Source of the DNA: Onchidella celtica
Taxonomy: Eukaryota; Mollusca; Gastropoda; Systellommatophora; Onchidiidae
NCBI GenBank assembly: GCA_963931925.1
Contig: OZ007579.1
Span: forward strand, 35,728,466-35,792,465
Reading direction: 5' to 3'
DNA length: 64,000 nt
Program-made: the position numbers and the translations under genes
In this document: positions 45,465 to 55,604 of the stretch, in pieces
How the letters are laid out: every line of letters begins with the position of its first letter
How positions within the stretch are numbered: position 1 is the stretch's first letter
The notes under the pieces: generated by a model
The model's input: only the letters and a program-made list of their open reading frames with translations
The model's database searches: none
Told to the model about the DNA's origin: nothing

Positions 45465-45812
45465 TTGGGAGAAGGGGGAGCATCTGCACCTGTAGATTCA
45501 ATGAAGGACAATGGACAAAGCCGAAAGGACTCCACTGGCCCGACTGCTCCTTCATCAAACAAGTCACTCCGGATTGCGTCGTGGAATGTCCGCTCCATGT
45601 ATGAAGCAGGAAAGAGTGCCCAGGTTACAATGGAGATGAGGCGATACAGACTGCACATACTTGGAGTTAGCGAGACCCGCTGGATACAGTCCGGACTGAA
45701 ACAACTTAATTCTGGGGAAAAGATTTTGTATTCTGGAAGGGAGGACAAAAAGCATACAGAAGGGGTAGCGATCATCTTGAGCAAGCACGCCCAGAGGTCA
45801 CTGAGGGGATGA
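45465..45812 (+). pseudogene. RTE endonuclease, N-terminal part
   Basis: This frame reads RIASWNVRSMYEAGKSAQV, ILGVSETRW and GVAIILSKHAQRSLRG, the start of an AP-like endonuclease with the Asn (WNVR) and Glu (SETRW) of the active site. The frame is open from 45348; the first ATG is at 45501 and TTG 45465 is only a nominal start. It ends at a TGA at 45810 and the protein continues in the frame of the next entry. By comparison with RTE proteins one base is missing at about GGGGATG-AAACC (45805-45812). Confidence 0.85.
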
Positions 45813-48478
45813 AACCCTACGGAAGGAGAATTATATTGGCATCATTTACTACAAAGAACAAGAACATCAACATGAACATTGTGCAGATATACGCCCCAAC
45901 AAATGAAGCAACCGATGAGGACAAGGACGATTTCTACAACCAGCTTCAGGAAATAGTTGACACATTGCCAAGAAAAGATGTGAACATTATAATGGAAGAC
46001 GCCAATGCCAAGATAGGACAGGACAATACAGGGTATGAGGACATTATGGGGTGCAATGGTTTGGGACAAATGAATGAGAATGGAGAGCGGTTTGCAAGTT
46101 TCTGCGCATTTAACAGCTATGTGATTGGAGGTTCAGTATTCCCACACAAGAGGATCCATAAGGCCACTTGGATTTCACCGGATGGAGTAACTGAAAACCA
46201 GATTGACCACTTTTGCATCACCCGACGATTCAGACGCTCACTGGAGGATGTCATAGTACAGAGAGGAGCTGATGTTGGATCTGACCATCACATGCTGCTG
46301 GCAAGACTCAAACTCCGCCTCAAGAAACAAGGTACCAGAGCAGGAACAAAGAGGAGAAAGTTTCAAGTGAGCCTTCTGGATGGAGACAAGAAGGAAGAGT
46401 TCCAGCTGACACTGAGGAATAGATTCAAACCCCTTGTTGACCTCGAAGAGCCAGTAGATTTGGAGACTCACTGGGCTAAGGTAAGAGGAGTATTTACATC
46501 GACATGTCAGGATGTTCTTGGGGAAAAGAAAGTGGAACACAAGGAATGGATCAGTCAAAAATCACTGGACTTGATAAGGATAAGAAGAGACCTAAAAGAA
46601 CAGGTAAATGCAAGTCGTACAAGAAGCTCAAGAGTTGGTAACCAGGAAGAGTACCGAGCATCAGCTAAAGAGGTCAAAAAATCAATTAAAAAAGACAAAG
46701 AGGAGTTCATAGGAATGTTAGCAGAGAAAGCAGAGAAGGCAGCAACAGGAGGACACACGAGGATCCTCTACCAGACTACAAAGACTCTTGCTGGAAAATA
46801 TGGAAAACCGGAAGTTCCTGTCAAGGATTACAACAGGAAGGCTATTTTTGGAAAGGAAGCTCAGGCAAAAAGATGGATAGAACATTTTAGTAGCCTCTTG
46901 AACAGACCTCCACCAAGCAACCCACCCGACATTCTACCCGCAAGAAATGATTTACCGATCAGTTGCGACCCTCCGACTAAAGCAGAGATTAATGATGCCA
47001 TAAAGCAGTTAAATCGAGGCAAGGCAGCTGGACCAGACCAGATCCCACCAGAGGCGCTGAAGGCAGATGCTGCTGGGGCTGCAGAGGGTCTGCACTCACT
47101 ATTCTCGAGGATTTGGATCGGAGGCAAGTTTCCAAAGGACTGGAAGGAAGGACACCTCGTGAAGCTTCCAAAAAAAGGGGACCTCAGCAATTGTAGTAAC
47201 TACAGAGGAATCACACTTCTCTCCATCCCAGGAAAGGTTTTCAATCGGATTATTCTCAAGCGAATACTGAATGCAACAGACCCAAAACTTCGTGAGGAGC
47301 AAGCTGGTTTCAGGAGTAATCGATCAACCACCGACCAGATCGCCACGCTGAGAATTATAGTAGAGCAGTCGCTAGAGTGGAACTCCCAACTGATAGTGAA
47401 CTTCCTTGACTACGAGAAGGCCTTTGATAGCATCGATAGAGAAACGCTGTGGAGAATATTGAGACATGGAATCCCAGAGAAGATGGTGAATCTTATCAAG
47501 AGCATGTACGAGGGGACAAGTTGCAGAGTCGTACACGATGGTGAGCTTACTGACAGCTTTGATATCAAGACTGGTGTTAGGCAGGGTTGTTTGCTGTCCC
47601 CATTTCTGTTTATTCTGGTGATTGATTGGCTTATGAAAGAAACCACCAATGGAGGACGAAATGGCATACAATGGACCCCATGGACACAGCTGGACGATCT
47701 AAATTTTGCAGATGACTTGGCACTATTGTCGCACACACACGGCCAGATGCAAGCAAAGACTACAGCTCTAAACAAAATTTCAGAATCTATTGGATTGAGG
47801 ATACATCCTGCGAAGTCGAAGGTCCTAAAAATTGTTGCACCACCAAGCGAACAAGTCAAAGTAGGAGATCAACCACTGGAAGATGTAGAGTCCTTCTGCT
47901 ATCTTGGTAGTATCATTGACAATAAGGGAGGAACAGAGGCAGAAGTCAAAGCACGAATTGGAAAGGCACAGGCAGCTTTCACGTCCTTAAGCAAGATTTG
48001 GAAAACCAAGGATATATCTCTAAAAACAAAGCTGAGGATATTCAACTCGAACGTGAAGTCAGTCCTGTTGTATGGATGTGAGACTTGGAATGCGTCCCAG
48101 GCCTGCATAAAGAGAATCCAAGTTTTCATCAACAGATGTTTGAGGAAGCTACTTAAGATCAGATGGACAGACAAGGTCAACAATGAAATTGTTTGGAAAA
48201 GAACAAGACAGAGCCCAGTCAGAGAGGAAATTGGTAGGAGGCGATGGAGATGGATCGGCCACACTCTCAGGAGGCCAGGAAACAGCATCGCGAAGAAGGT
48301 ATTGGATTGGAATCCCCAGGGCAAGAGATCAAGAGGAAGGCCGCGCGGAACGTGGAGAAGAGCCAGAGAAAATGATGTGCAACGAAGCGGAAAGACTTGG
48401 AATAATGTAAAGAGGCTGGCCCATGATAGAGAGGGATGGAAAGTGTATGTTGGTGGCCTATACCCTGATCCAGGGTGA
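45809..48478 (+). CDS. RTE LINE endonuclease (rest) and reverse transcriptase
   Basis: An 889-residue frame. The first 180 residues finish the endonuclease: IVQIYAPTN, MEDANAKIG (family GDFNAKIG, with G and F replaced but D and N kept), QIDHF and GSDHHMLLA. Residues about 400-690 are reverse transcriptase: NYRGITLLS, EQAGFRSNRSTTDQI, LDYEKAFDSIDRE (motif A), GVRQGCLLSPFLF (motif B) and LNFADDLALL (motif C). The C-terminus has the RTE-type LLYGCETW, RCLRKLLKIRW, RRWRWIGHTLRRPG and NPQGKRSRGRPRGTW. These proteins nick target DNA and copy the element RNA there. The methionine at 45809 is accidental: it lies just past the frame break. This part has no internal stop, so the copy is young or the break is recent. 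Confidence 0.93.
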   Translation: MKPYGRRIILASFTTKNKNINMNIVQIYAPTNEATDEDKDDFYNQLQEIVDTLPRKDVNIIMEDANAKIGQDNTGYEDIMGCNGLGQMNENGERFASFCAFNSYVIGGSVFPHKRIHKATWISPDGVTENQIDHFCITRRFRRSLEDVIVQRGADVGSDHHMLLARLKLRLKKQGTRAGTKRRKFQVSLLDGDKKEEFQLTLRNRFKPLVDLEEPVDLETHWAKVRGVFTSTCQDVLGEKKVEHKEWISQKSLDLIRIRRDLKEQVNASRTRSSRVGNQEEYRASAKEVKKSIKKDKEEFIGMLAEKAEKAATGGHTRILYQTTKTLAGKYGKPEVPVKDYNRKAIFGKEAQAKRWIEHFSSLLNRPPPSNPPDILPARNDLPISCDPPTKAEINDAIKQLNRGKAAGPDQIPPEALKADAAGAAEGLHSLFSRIWIGGKFPKDWKEGHLVKLPKKGDLSNCSNYRGITLLSIPGKVFNRIILKRILNATDPKLREEQAGFRSNRSTTDQIATLRIIVEQSLEWNSQLIVNFLDYEKAFDSIDRETLWRILRHGIPEKMVNLIKSMYEGTSCRVVHDGELTDSFDIKTGVRQGCLLSPFLFILVIDWLMKETTNGGRNGIQWTPWTQLDDLNFADDLALLSHTHGQMQAKTTALNKISESIGLRIHPAKSKVLKIVAPPSEQVKVGDQPLEDVESFCYLGSIIDNKGGTEAEVKARIGKAQAAFTSLSKIWKTKDISLKTKLRIFNSNVKSVLLYGCETWNASQACIKRIQVFINRCLRKLLKIRWTDKVNNEIVWKRTRQSPVREEIGRRRWRWIGHTLRRPGNSIAKKVLDWNPQGKRSRGRPRGTWRRARENDVQRSGKTWNNVKRLAHDREGWKVYVGGLYPDPG

Positions 48479-48539
48479 GAAAGGCAATGATGATGATGAA
48501 AAGTGGTGAAATATTATGCAAACAACAGAACATCTGTGG

Positions 48540-48740
48540 TGTTGCAGCAAGGTTTGAAGCAAAGGCAAAATTTGGCAGAAAGGAAAAGTTGTATCCGTAG
48601 TGAAGTCTCGCGTAAGAAATAATACAGAAACGAAAGCGTGGGGTGTCTTCCCTTTTCCTTTGCATTAAATTGTATCGTTTCTGCACTGTGTCTTACGCGA
48701 GGCTTTGCTACATACAACTTTTTCTTTTGTTGCGTTTTGT
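48540..48740. repeat. Family A copy 3, fold-back form
   Basis: The left arm (GGAAAAGTTGTATCCGTAGT, CTCGCGTAAGAAATAATACA) and the right arm (GTGTCTTACGCGAGGCTTTG, CTACATACAACTTTTTCTTT) are inverted around about 60 bp. It starts about 25 bp after the RTE element. Confidence 0.85.
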
Positions 48741-48822
48741 CTGTGAATCAAAAGACATTTTTATTAGGCTTATCTTTTCGTTCCGCAATGCGGTTTGATG
48801 GCGGCATGTCATACTGAAACCT

Positions 48823-49034
48823 GAGACATAGGATACCGAGACGGTTCAACTCGCCAAATTCTGTCCGTCGGCTTGTGCGCGTAACATCCATGTCAACAGT
48901 GCAACAATTCGCACCACATCCCTTTATAATTGAAAGAAAAACAGAGCTCTATGAGTAGTACTCAGCGTGTTTATACGCGCTTAAGTTTGGGACATATAGT
49001 GAAAGAAGGCATGGTCTGTCTCGGTATTCTGTCC
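48823..49034. mobile_element. TIR element family E copy 1
   Basis: About 212 bp from GAGACATAGGATACCGAGAC to the complement of GACAGAATACCGAGACAGAC. Its body matches copies at 59184-59409 and, inverted, 41769-41992. Confidence 0.85.
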
Positions 49035-50147
49035 AACAATAAGACAGACGGAGATGGTGTTCCTGTTCACTGTTGTTTTACGGTGAATTTCTGACTCTGA
49101 CGTCATGGAAAAAACAGCGTACAACAAAATTACGACACTGCAATGTAGATGGTTTCATCTGAAGGGGTCATATCCTGTGTTTTCCCGGTCGAAGTTCTTG
49201 GAAAGAAGTATATCGATACACAACGCCGTTTGTCTTTCTCAGCCGTATAGCGTCAAAACATAAGATTTCTTTCGTCAGAAAAAAAACTATGAGTACTGCA
49301 TTTCAAAACTGAATCTAAATGGTCAAATAAATTTTTTTTTAAATTCTCAAGAAAAACTATTTATAAATACCATCTTTGCTCTGTACTAATGGCATTGAAA
49401 GTCATTTTTGGCACTTTTGAGATAGTTTAAAAAAAAAAAAAAAAAATCTTTTCCCGTTATTCGCTGACTTATGTCATTATTATTCTGTCGGATTATTACA
49501 TTTTCCTGTTGGCGCATTTCTTTTTCTATAATATTATCAGAGAACTCTCTTGCTCAGGAATGCAATGAACCGTCTGTTGTCTTTTTGGAATAAGCATGTC
49601 ACGTTATGCCGCCATCGTAGAGCAGTTACGATATACATAACAGATCAGGGCGTGTTCCAAATATGGAACGTCTGGTAACAGGTGAAGTGTTTGAAATATG
49701 GAATACTGAATACATGAGCGTTAACAATGCGCCTATTAAAATACAGTAAACTTGCTGTGTCAATGGCATCATATATTTTGTCTACACAACATGTACTGCC
49801 CTGCCCTGCCCGTGTAAACGTGTGCAGTTATGTGAAATTCCACAGGGAAACATTGGTGGTTGAGCTGTCCAATTACTGAGCTGGTTGTAGTAGACATGAC
49901 ATTTAAAACTAGACACAAAACTGTGTTGTGTTGAATCCGTTTTGTTTCAAATTGTATGATAGACATGTACTTTGGTCTCAAAGGTTTGAGGATGAGAGTA
50001 GATTAAGCTTTAAATTTGTGAAAGTGTGCAAGTGGGAGCATAATAAATTGATCGCATGTTAATCCTCTGTTGTTTCTAATTTTACTGCAGCGCCCTAGAG
50101 CACATCATATTTTTATGGATTTGAACGTTACACAAGCTAATTATTAC
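49035..50147. other. No gene recognised
   Basis: AT-rich, with an A-run at about 49430-49446. No repeat match or coding evidence. Confidence 0.5.
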
Positions 50148-50481
50148 CAGAGAGTATAGATTTATAGAGAGATCTCACTTCCGCCAAATGGCGAAACTAG
50201 GTTGCTGCGGTAAACAAGAAATTGAAAAATTGAAAGAGACCTTCTTCACCAAAGCTAGCGTGTATGTCTGTGTACTGTGGTTTGTTCATATTTTTGGGGC
50301 TGATTGAAACAAATTACAACCGTTTGTAAGCTGCTACCCCGCGTGGAAATGCACAAACGGGTATTGTTTACCGCAGCGACCTACTTTCCGCTTCATGCTA
50401 ACAGTGGTTTCGCGGAGCTTCCCGTGTCTGGCAGTGCAAACCGACCAATAGTGAAACCTCTCTATACATACATACTCTTTG
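50148..50481. mobile_element. MITE family B copy 1, 7-bp target duplication
   Basis: 334 bp. Ends CAGAGAGTATAGATTTATAG and the complement of CAAAGAGTATGTATGTATAG. Flanks TTATTAC (50141-50147) and TTATTAT (50482-50488) match in six of seven bases. Weaker inverted similarity reaches inward to TGCGGTAAACAA, so the element can fold on itself. Confidence 0.88.
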
Positions 50482-50488
50482 TTATTAT

Positions 50489-51367
50489 ATTACATGACAT
50501 TACGTGGGTGGTAGTGAGTGAGTGAGTGTGGGTGTGTGTTTTGTTCCCGTTTGCAAGGAAGTCAAGGATACAAATAATGTTGTTTTGACGGGAAGTCTCT
50601 CCGCTGGAGATCTTTTAGTATGCAGAAGTATAATAAGTGCACACCAGTTCCTATTTATTCTAACTCCTCAGCGTAACACTAAAGTCGCAAACGTATAACA
50701 CCGAATTTCTGACTTGCAAGTGCAAAAAGTGGAGTCGGAACAAACAAAAACTAAAGTCTCGTGCATGGCTTGCTTTTCAGTTTTTCAGTTCCTTGGTCAG
50801 TATGGCACATGGGTAGCCTAGCTTAGATTAGTGTAGCTACTGAACGTGGACTTTTATGCAGTCGTGCAAACAGAAACTAAAATCAATTCTAAATGGTCGC
50901 TCCCACCCTTTGTCCCATCAGATAGTCCGATCCCAAAGAAGTGGACCAATACTGTATTTAAAAACAGAGGTCTATAGACTTTTTTTTTTGCCATCCGCAA
51001 TTCGAAGCAGTAGTGTTTCATGATGTAGTATGCTGTTGGTAGTTTTCCTTATATTATGGATTGTTCTGACAGTCTGTGTGTGTGATAATGGTCTTATTTG
51101 TTGTTAATGTTGTGTGAGCAATGTGCGTGTGTGTGGTATGCGTTAAAGACCTGTAGGTCTTAGATATTGTATTTACTGTTCTACTGTTACTGTTGCCGTG
51201 ATAACAAATTTCCTTTCAGCAGGATGATAAAGTTATATCATATCTTACCTTATATCTCTGGTATCATAGACGTTCGAGTTGGCACGCCCAACTTAAGGAA
51301 TGAGCGAAATGGGAGCATACTACTAGTGGCCTTATAATAGTCAGTACAAGGTCCACGATGCTTCGGA
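50489..51367. other. No gene recognised
   Basis: GT-rich stretches near 50515 and 51080-51140 only. Confidence 0.5.
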
Positions 51368-51559
51368 ATGGAACGCCCATGTTCCCAAGTGCCGGAAAAG
51401 AATAGGTGGAAGAAAATACAGCGATTTTGTTGTTTTTATTGTCTAATCGCGCTGGGTGTCTCTCTCAGCGGGGCGTATCAGATTTCTCTGACACCGAAGG
51501 TTAACTTCCTTTATCGCTCGCTGTTGGCACACACAGGCGGTCCGCTGTTTGTACGTAAC
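51368..51559 (+). CDS. Possible first exon of a type II membrane protein
   Basis: The ATG at 51368 opens MERPCSQVPEKNRWKKIQR followed by a hydrophobic anchor (FCCFYCLIALGVSLSGAY) and about 25 more residues to AAC-GTGAGT, a consensus splice donor at 51560 in phase 0. A short basic cytoplasmic tail and one anchor is the usual layout of Golgi glycosyltransferases, sulfotransferases and similar enzymes, but no catalytic part is visible. The frame also stays open past the donor to 51691 through a family A fragment. GC content is higher than around it. No downstream exon was found before the window turns to repeats. Confidence 0.35.
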
Positions 51560-51656
51560 GTGAGTGCAGGCCACGCACAGCCGGTGTTAGCGGCGGAGCT
51601 GGAGCACCGAGTGCGTGAATGTGGCGTGTCTGTGGAATTCACTTATTCCTCTCTAT

Positions 51657-51692
51657 GTCAAAATTGGGCAAAAAGAAAAAGTAGTATATAGT
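51657..51692. repeat. Family A fragment (copy 4)
   Basis: It carries the arm sequence TTGGGCAAAAAGAAAAAGTA only. Confidence 0.7.
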
Positions 51693-51707
51693 TTATTCCT
51701 CTTTAGT

Positions 51708-52117
51708 GTGACCGGGTGTTTGGGTATTCGACACAGCCATATAAATGAATATTCGAACAGCGACCGGTGTCGAATATCCGTTGGAGTAGTTTAAAGTTAT
51801 TCGATACCCAGGTTTTTGGAAAAAAAATTATCTTCAACAATCCACGGGGAAGCAGTTTCGAAATTGATTACACTCTGAAAATAAGCCTTGTTACCAAAGA
51901 AGGTCATCGCGCGGTATGAACTGTTGAAGGGAAGAAGCAAGAACTACGATAGTCGTGCTTGTTTAGGTCGTAGTCGCAGTGGTATTTTTGGGCGGAGTTC
52001 AAGTTGTATTTCTTGTGTACGAGTGTTCAGGTATTCGAAGCGGTTGAATATTCTAATAATGAATATTCGATATTCGTTTGCATAATACAATTTGCCATTC
52101 GATCCAACACCCGTGTC
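51708..52117. mobile_element. TIR-like element with TATTCGA motifs (M)
   Basis: Loosely inverted ends GACCGGGTGTTTGGGTATTC and the complement of GACACGGGTGTTGGATCGAA, with many TATTCGA/TCGAATA motifs inside, reminiscent of hAT-type non-autonomous elements. The sequences on both sides (CGTGTCTGTGGAATTCACTT at 51628, CGTGTCTGTGGATTTCACTT at 52113) are near-identical over about 30 bp. Confidence 0.5.
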
Positions 52118-52344
52118 GTGTCTGTGGATTTCACTTTTTCTTCTCCATGAGCGCCTGGCTAAAGCGGGACCGGCCGCGCTTCTACGAGCAATGTTTTTTT
52201 TCTTTTGGTTTTAAATGTATTGTTCCAAAGTGCAAGTTGTCTGGGCATAATTGGTCCCACGTGCACAACTGTTTACCAGTGGAATGACGGTCATCATTTT
52301 GGTAATGTGATAAATGGCATTATGTACAGGTGTAAGTGTCTTAA

Positions 52345-52557
52345 CCCTCTAGGCCCAGCCCCATTTGTGCGTGTAGGAAAATTCTGATTTTGTGCGGGTT
52401 CCTTCTTACGGGCATAACTAGGGGGTTTTCGTGATCATAATTTGCTTGATTTAGTGTGTACATGGTAGATTCTCGCCTTCAGTTCCTGTGGGAACTGCAG
52501 CCGACTGATAGCCTAATTGTTTATGTATCAGTGGGTGATACACGGAGCATATAGGGT
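52345..52557. mobile_element. TTAA-associated MITE, family O copy 2
   Basis: It begins after TTAA (52341-52344) with CCCTCTAGGCCCAGCCCCAT, matching CCTTCTGGGCTCGGTCCCCAT at 40393. It also shares AATTCTGATTT, TGTGGGAACTGCA-like and ATCAGTGGGTGATAC-like blocks. The right TTAA is not preserved. Confidence 0.6.
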
Positions 52558-52902
52558 AACGGAAGGTATGAAATTGTTTCATTTTGAGTGGAGCACAGAA
52601 CCTTCCACCTTTCACACACGTCACGCTAGCGAGACCAATTATTTCATTCCCCCTTGTTTTGACACACTTGACAGCCTCATCCGCTATAATTTTATAATTA
52701 TACAAGACAGGCAGTGCGGCATGTATACAATGCACTACTTGACGGACCATCTGACTTGTCGGAAGTCATTTCTGAAATGATGGCATTAGGTTTCTATACT
52801 GCATGTACGAACACAGCGACAAAATTGTGATAGGAATGGTGACATTTGAATTCGAGACCCCGTGCTCCATCCACTTTTTTTTTTTTTTTTTCTAATTGAA
52901 AC

Positions 52903-53225
52903 CAGAGAGTATGTATTTATAGAGAGATCTCACTTCCGCCAAATTGCGAAACAAGGCCACTACGGTAAACAAGAATTGAAAGAGACCGCCTTCACCAAAG
53001 ATAGTATGCTCATCTGTTTACTGTGGTCTGTTCATATTTTTGGGCTGATTGAAACTATTTAGAGCCGTTTCTAAGCTGTTACGCACCGTGGAAATGCACA
53101 AACGGGTATTGTTTACCGCAGCGATCTACTTTCCGCTCCATGTTAGCAATGGTTTCATGGCGCCTCCGGTATCTCGCAGTGCAAACCGACCAATAGTGAA
53201 ACCTTTCTTGTATACATACTCTCTG
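52903..53225. mobile_element. MITE family B copy 2, exact 7-bp target duplication
   Basis: 323 bp with inverted ends CAGAGAGTAT and ATACTCTCTG (10 bp perfect). The exact 7-bp duplication TTGAAAC lies at 52896-52902 and 53226-53232. Its body aligns with copy 1 throughout (for example CGTGGAAATGCACAAACGGG and CGCAGCGA). Confidence 0.92.
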
Positions 53226-53232
53226 TTGAAAC

Positions 53233-54768
53233 CCAATGTCATGACCTCACCACCCGACTAGTTGGCAGATCAAATCGGCTGGTGTACGCTTAGGTTTACT
53301 ACCTAGAGTGCATTAATGATTACTACTTTGCGTCTGGAAGCTTGTGCGGTTGATTCAGTGCTACAGTCGCCGTGTGTGCGCGTGTGTGACTTCTCACAGC
53401 TCACGTTGGCTGAGATAGACGGACAGCTGGGAGTGGGGTGTGGGCGGCGGCTCCTCTCCAAAGTGCCCCTCCTCTCTCCCTCCCTCTCTTCCTCCACCCC
53501 CCCCCCCAACCCACTTGATATCTAACACCGGGAACGTAAAGAACTGCAGAGAGCGACTGGATACGACTGTGCGGTGCTGTTGAAGTGTGGTCTACCGTCG
53601 TTTCCCCCAAGGGCCCAGCAATCTTACAGGCGTATGCGACCACGCCCCACACATATAGATATCCACCCGGGGCCGCAGCCTGTATCGATGTTATCGTCAT
53701 TAAAGCTTGAAGGGAATTTCCCTCATACATTTAAAGAGCAAGCTTTAACTGCACTAGCTGGCCCGCTGGCTTGTGGAATACACAGATGTGAATTTTCAGG
53801 TTGAGTTTCGGTCAACGTGTAACTGAGGCGTAGAACCCAATTTCCGGTCACCCTTTTCGATTCCACTCAATGAAAATGCTTCTCTTATTTTGCGGAGGAA
53901 AGTCGGAAAATTGTGGCTCAAAATCAACGAAAATATCAGCACCTTTCAAAATATGTCCACGTAATCTTTACGTCTAATCTATGCGTAATATGATATATAG
54001 TTTGTTGAATTTTAAGGCTTAGCTGTTAAAAAGTCTTTCATGATTGCATAGAGGCCTTCCCTTATGATGTGATGCCGAGAGTATGAAACAACAAATAAAA
54101 CAAAACTGCAAAGCTATGTACAGCTTCAACTATTGCACGCAGAAGTTGGAAATTAATTAGATTGGAATTGGATACATACTACTTGTACATGTATTCAAAT
54201 AGAAAGACATGTCTGTGGATTCAAATAGAAAGACATGTCTGAGGTTTTAGAGATCATGAACTGAGCTGGTACATGACGTCTATGTGTTTCAGTGTTGACA
54301 CTGTGACCCGGTGGCCATTCTGTGTTCAAATTTTGAACTTGATTTGTAATAATAATGTATACTTTTTGTCAGGGACATCGAGGTTTAGGGCTGAGAACAA
54401 ATATAATGCATCTGTCTATCTGTCTGTCTGACCGTCCGTCCGTCTGTCTGTCCGTCTGTTACTAGTGTGGTGATGGATAATCGCCGTATTGAAGGCAAAA
54501 AGAAAACAAAAACATGAACATGCTATATAACCATCAGCTGGCCTTGGTATGCACGGACTTCATCACCAGTGTCATGCTCTCGTGTTTATACACGGTATCA
54601 TCAATTAGCCCGGGCGGGCGCATCATTTTGATGACCACTACTCACTGACACTAGTGTTTTGGCTAGGACTACCCTCGGGCTGATGGATGTGGGACTCCAG
54701 GCAGCTGCTAGCATGTTATGACGCGGGTGGTTGGTAGGCGCTACTGATGCTGGTAGGGTCTAAATTCT
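53233..54768. other. No gene recognised; family I copy 6 at the right edge
   Basis: A C-run at about 53500 and a (TCTG/TCCG)n tract at 54411-54460. From about 54720 the left half of a family I repeat begins (GCGGGTGGTTGGTAGGCGCT), interrupted at 54769 by the hAT-like insertion and resuming at 55605 (ATCATCTTGCTTTCTCCTAG). Confidence 0.6.
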
Positions 54769-55604
54769 CAGGGTTCACACAGGTCCCTAAAGTCCGTAAA
54801 GTCCTTAATTTTCATGAAAGAAAAAATAAGTACTAAAAAAGTCCTTAAATTCTGAAAACGATGCCCAAGTCCTTAAACAGTCCTTAAAATTTGTGTTTCA
54901 GTTGAAACATTTGAGATTCAAATCTCAGGGTTCATACAGGTCCTTGAAAGTCCTTAAAGTCCTTAATTTTCATAAAAGAAAAAATAAGTACTCGAAAAGT
55001 CCTTAAATTCTGAAAATGGTGCCAAAATTCCTAAAAAGTCCTTAAAATTTGCATTTCAGTTGAAACATTTGAGATTCAAATCTTCCAGTTGCACAATGGA
55101 TTATTGGTACTTTGCAATAACTGAACTTTTCAGAGTGACTTTACTAGTTTGAAGTCTGGATACAGAAACATCCCGTTTCGATGAATGCTGCACACTTGTA
55201 TAGTTGTAATATTTCTTGGTCATGATTTGTTTACTGTGAGTCCTTAGGAAGTCCTTATAAAGTCCTTAAAATTAGTTTTCAAGACTTTGTATGAACCCTG
55301 AAATCTTCAAGTTGCACACTGGACAATTGGTACTTTGAAATAACTGAACTTTTCAGAGTGAATTTACTATGTTTGAACTCTGGATACAGAAACATCCCGT
55401 TTCGATGAGTACTGCACACCACTTGTAAAAACAAGTTGTATAGTTGTAATAATCCTTGCGCATGGGTACTTGATATTTGAATGCTGCATTATATGTAATA
55501 TTTCTTGGTCGCAGGCACACAGGTTCTTAATTTGTTTACTATGACTCCTTATGAAGTCCTTAAAAAGTCCTAAAATTAGTTTTCATGACTTTGTATGAAC
55601 CCTG
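54769..55604 (+). mobile_element. hAT-like TIR element with a second copy inside it
   Basis: The outer ends are CAGGGTTCACACAGGTCC and the complement of CAGGGTTCATACAAAGTC. Inside lies a complete 375-bp copy (54926-55300) with the same ends CAGGGTTCATACA, bordered by AAATCT on both sides (54920-54925, 55301-55306), a sequence the inner copy itself holds once at the matching place. GTCCTTAAA motifs recur near both ends. CAGGG termini are typical of hAT relatives, though the 6-bp repeat is shorter than their usual 8 bp. Confidence 0.8.

Larger units (their letters stand above)
45291..48498 (+). mobile_element. Near full-length RTE-clade LINE
   Basis: 3208 bp bounded by a perfect 15-bp target duplication, AAAAGTGGTGAAATA, at 45276-45290 and 48499-48513. 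The 5' leader has the CGTAAGAGGCGACTAAAGG motif seen in many invertebrate RTE elements. The body encodes an AP-type endonuclease followed by reverse transcriptase, and the 3' end is a short (ATG)n tail instead of poly-A, typical of RTE. Size matches full-length RTE (about 3.2-3.3 kb). One frame break lies in the endonuclease. The exact target duplication shows a fairly recent insertion. Confidence 0.93.
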
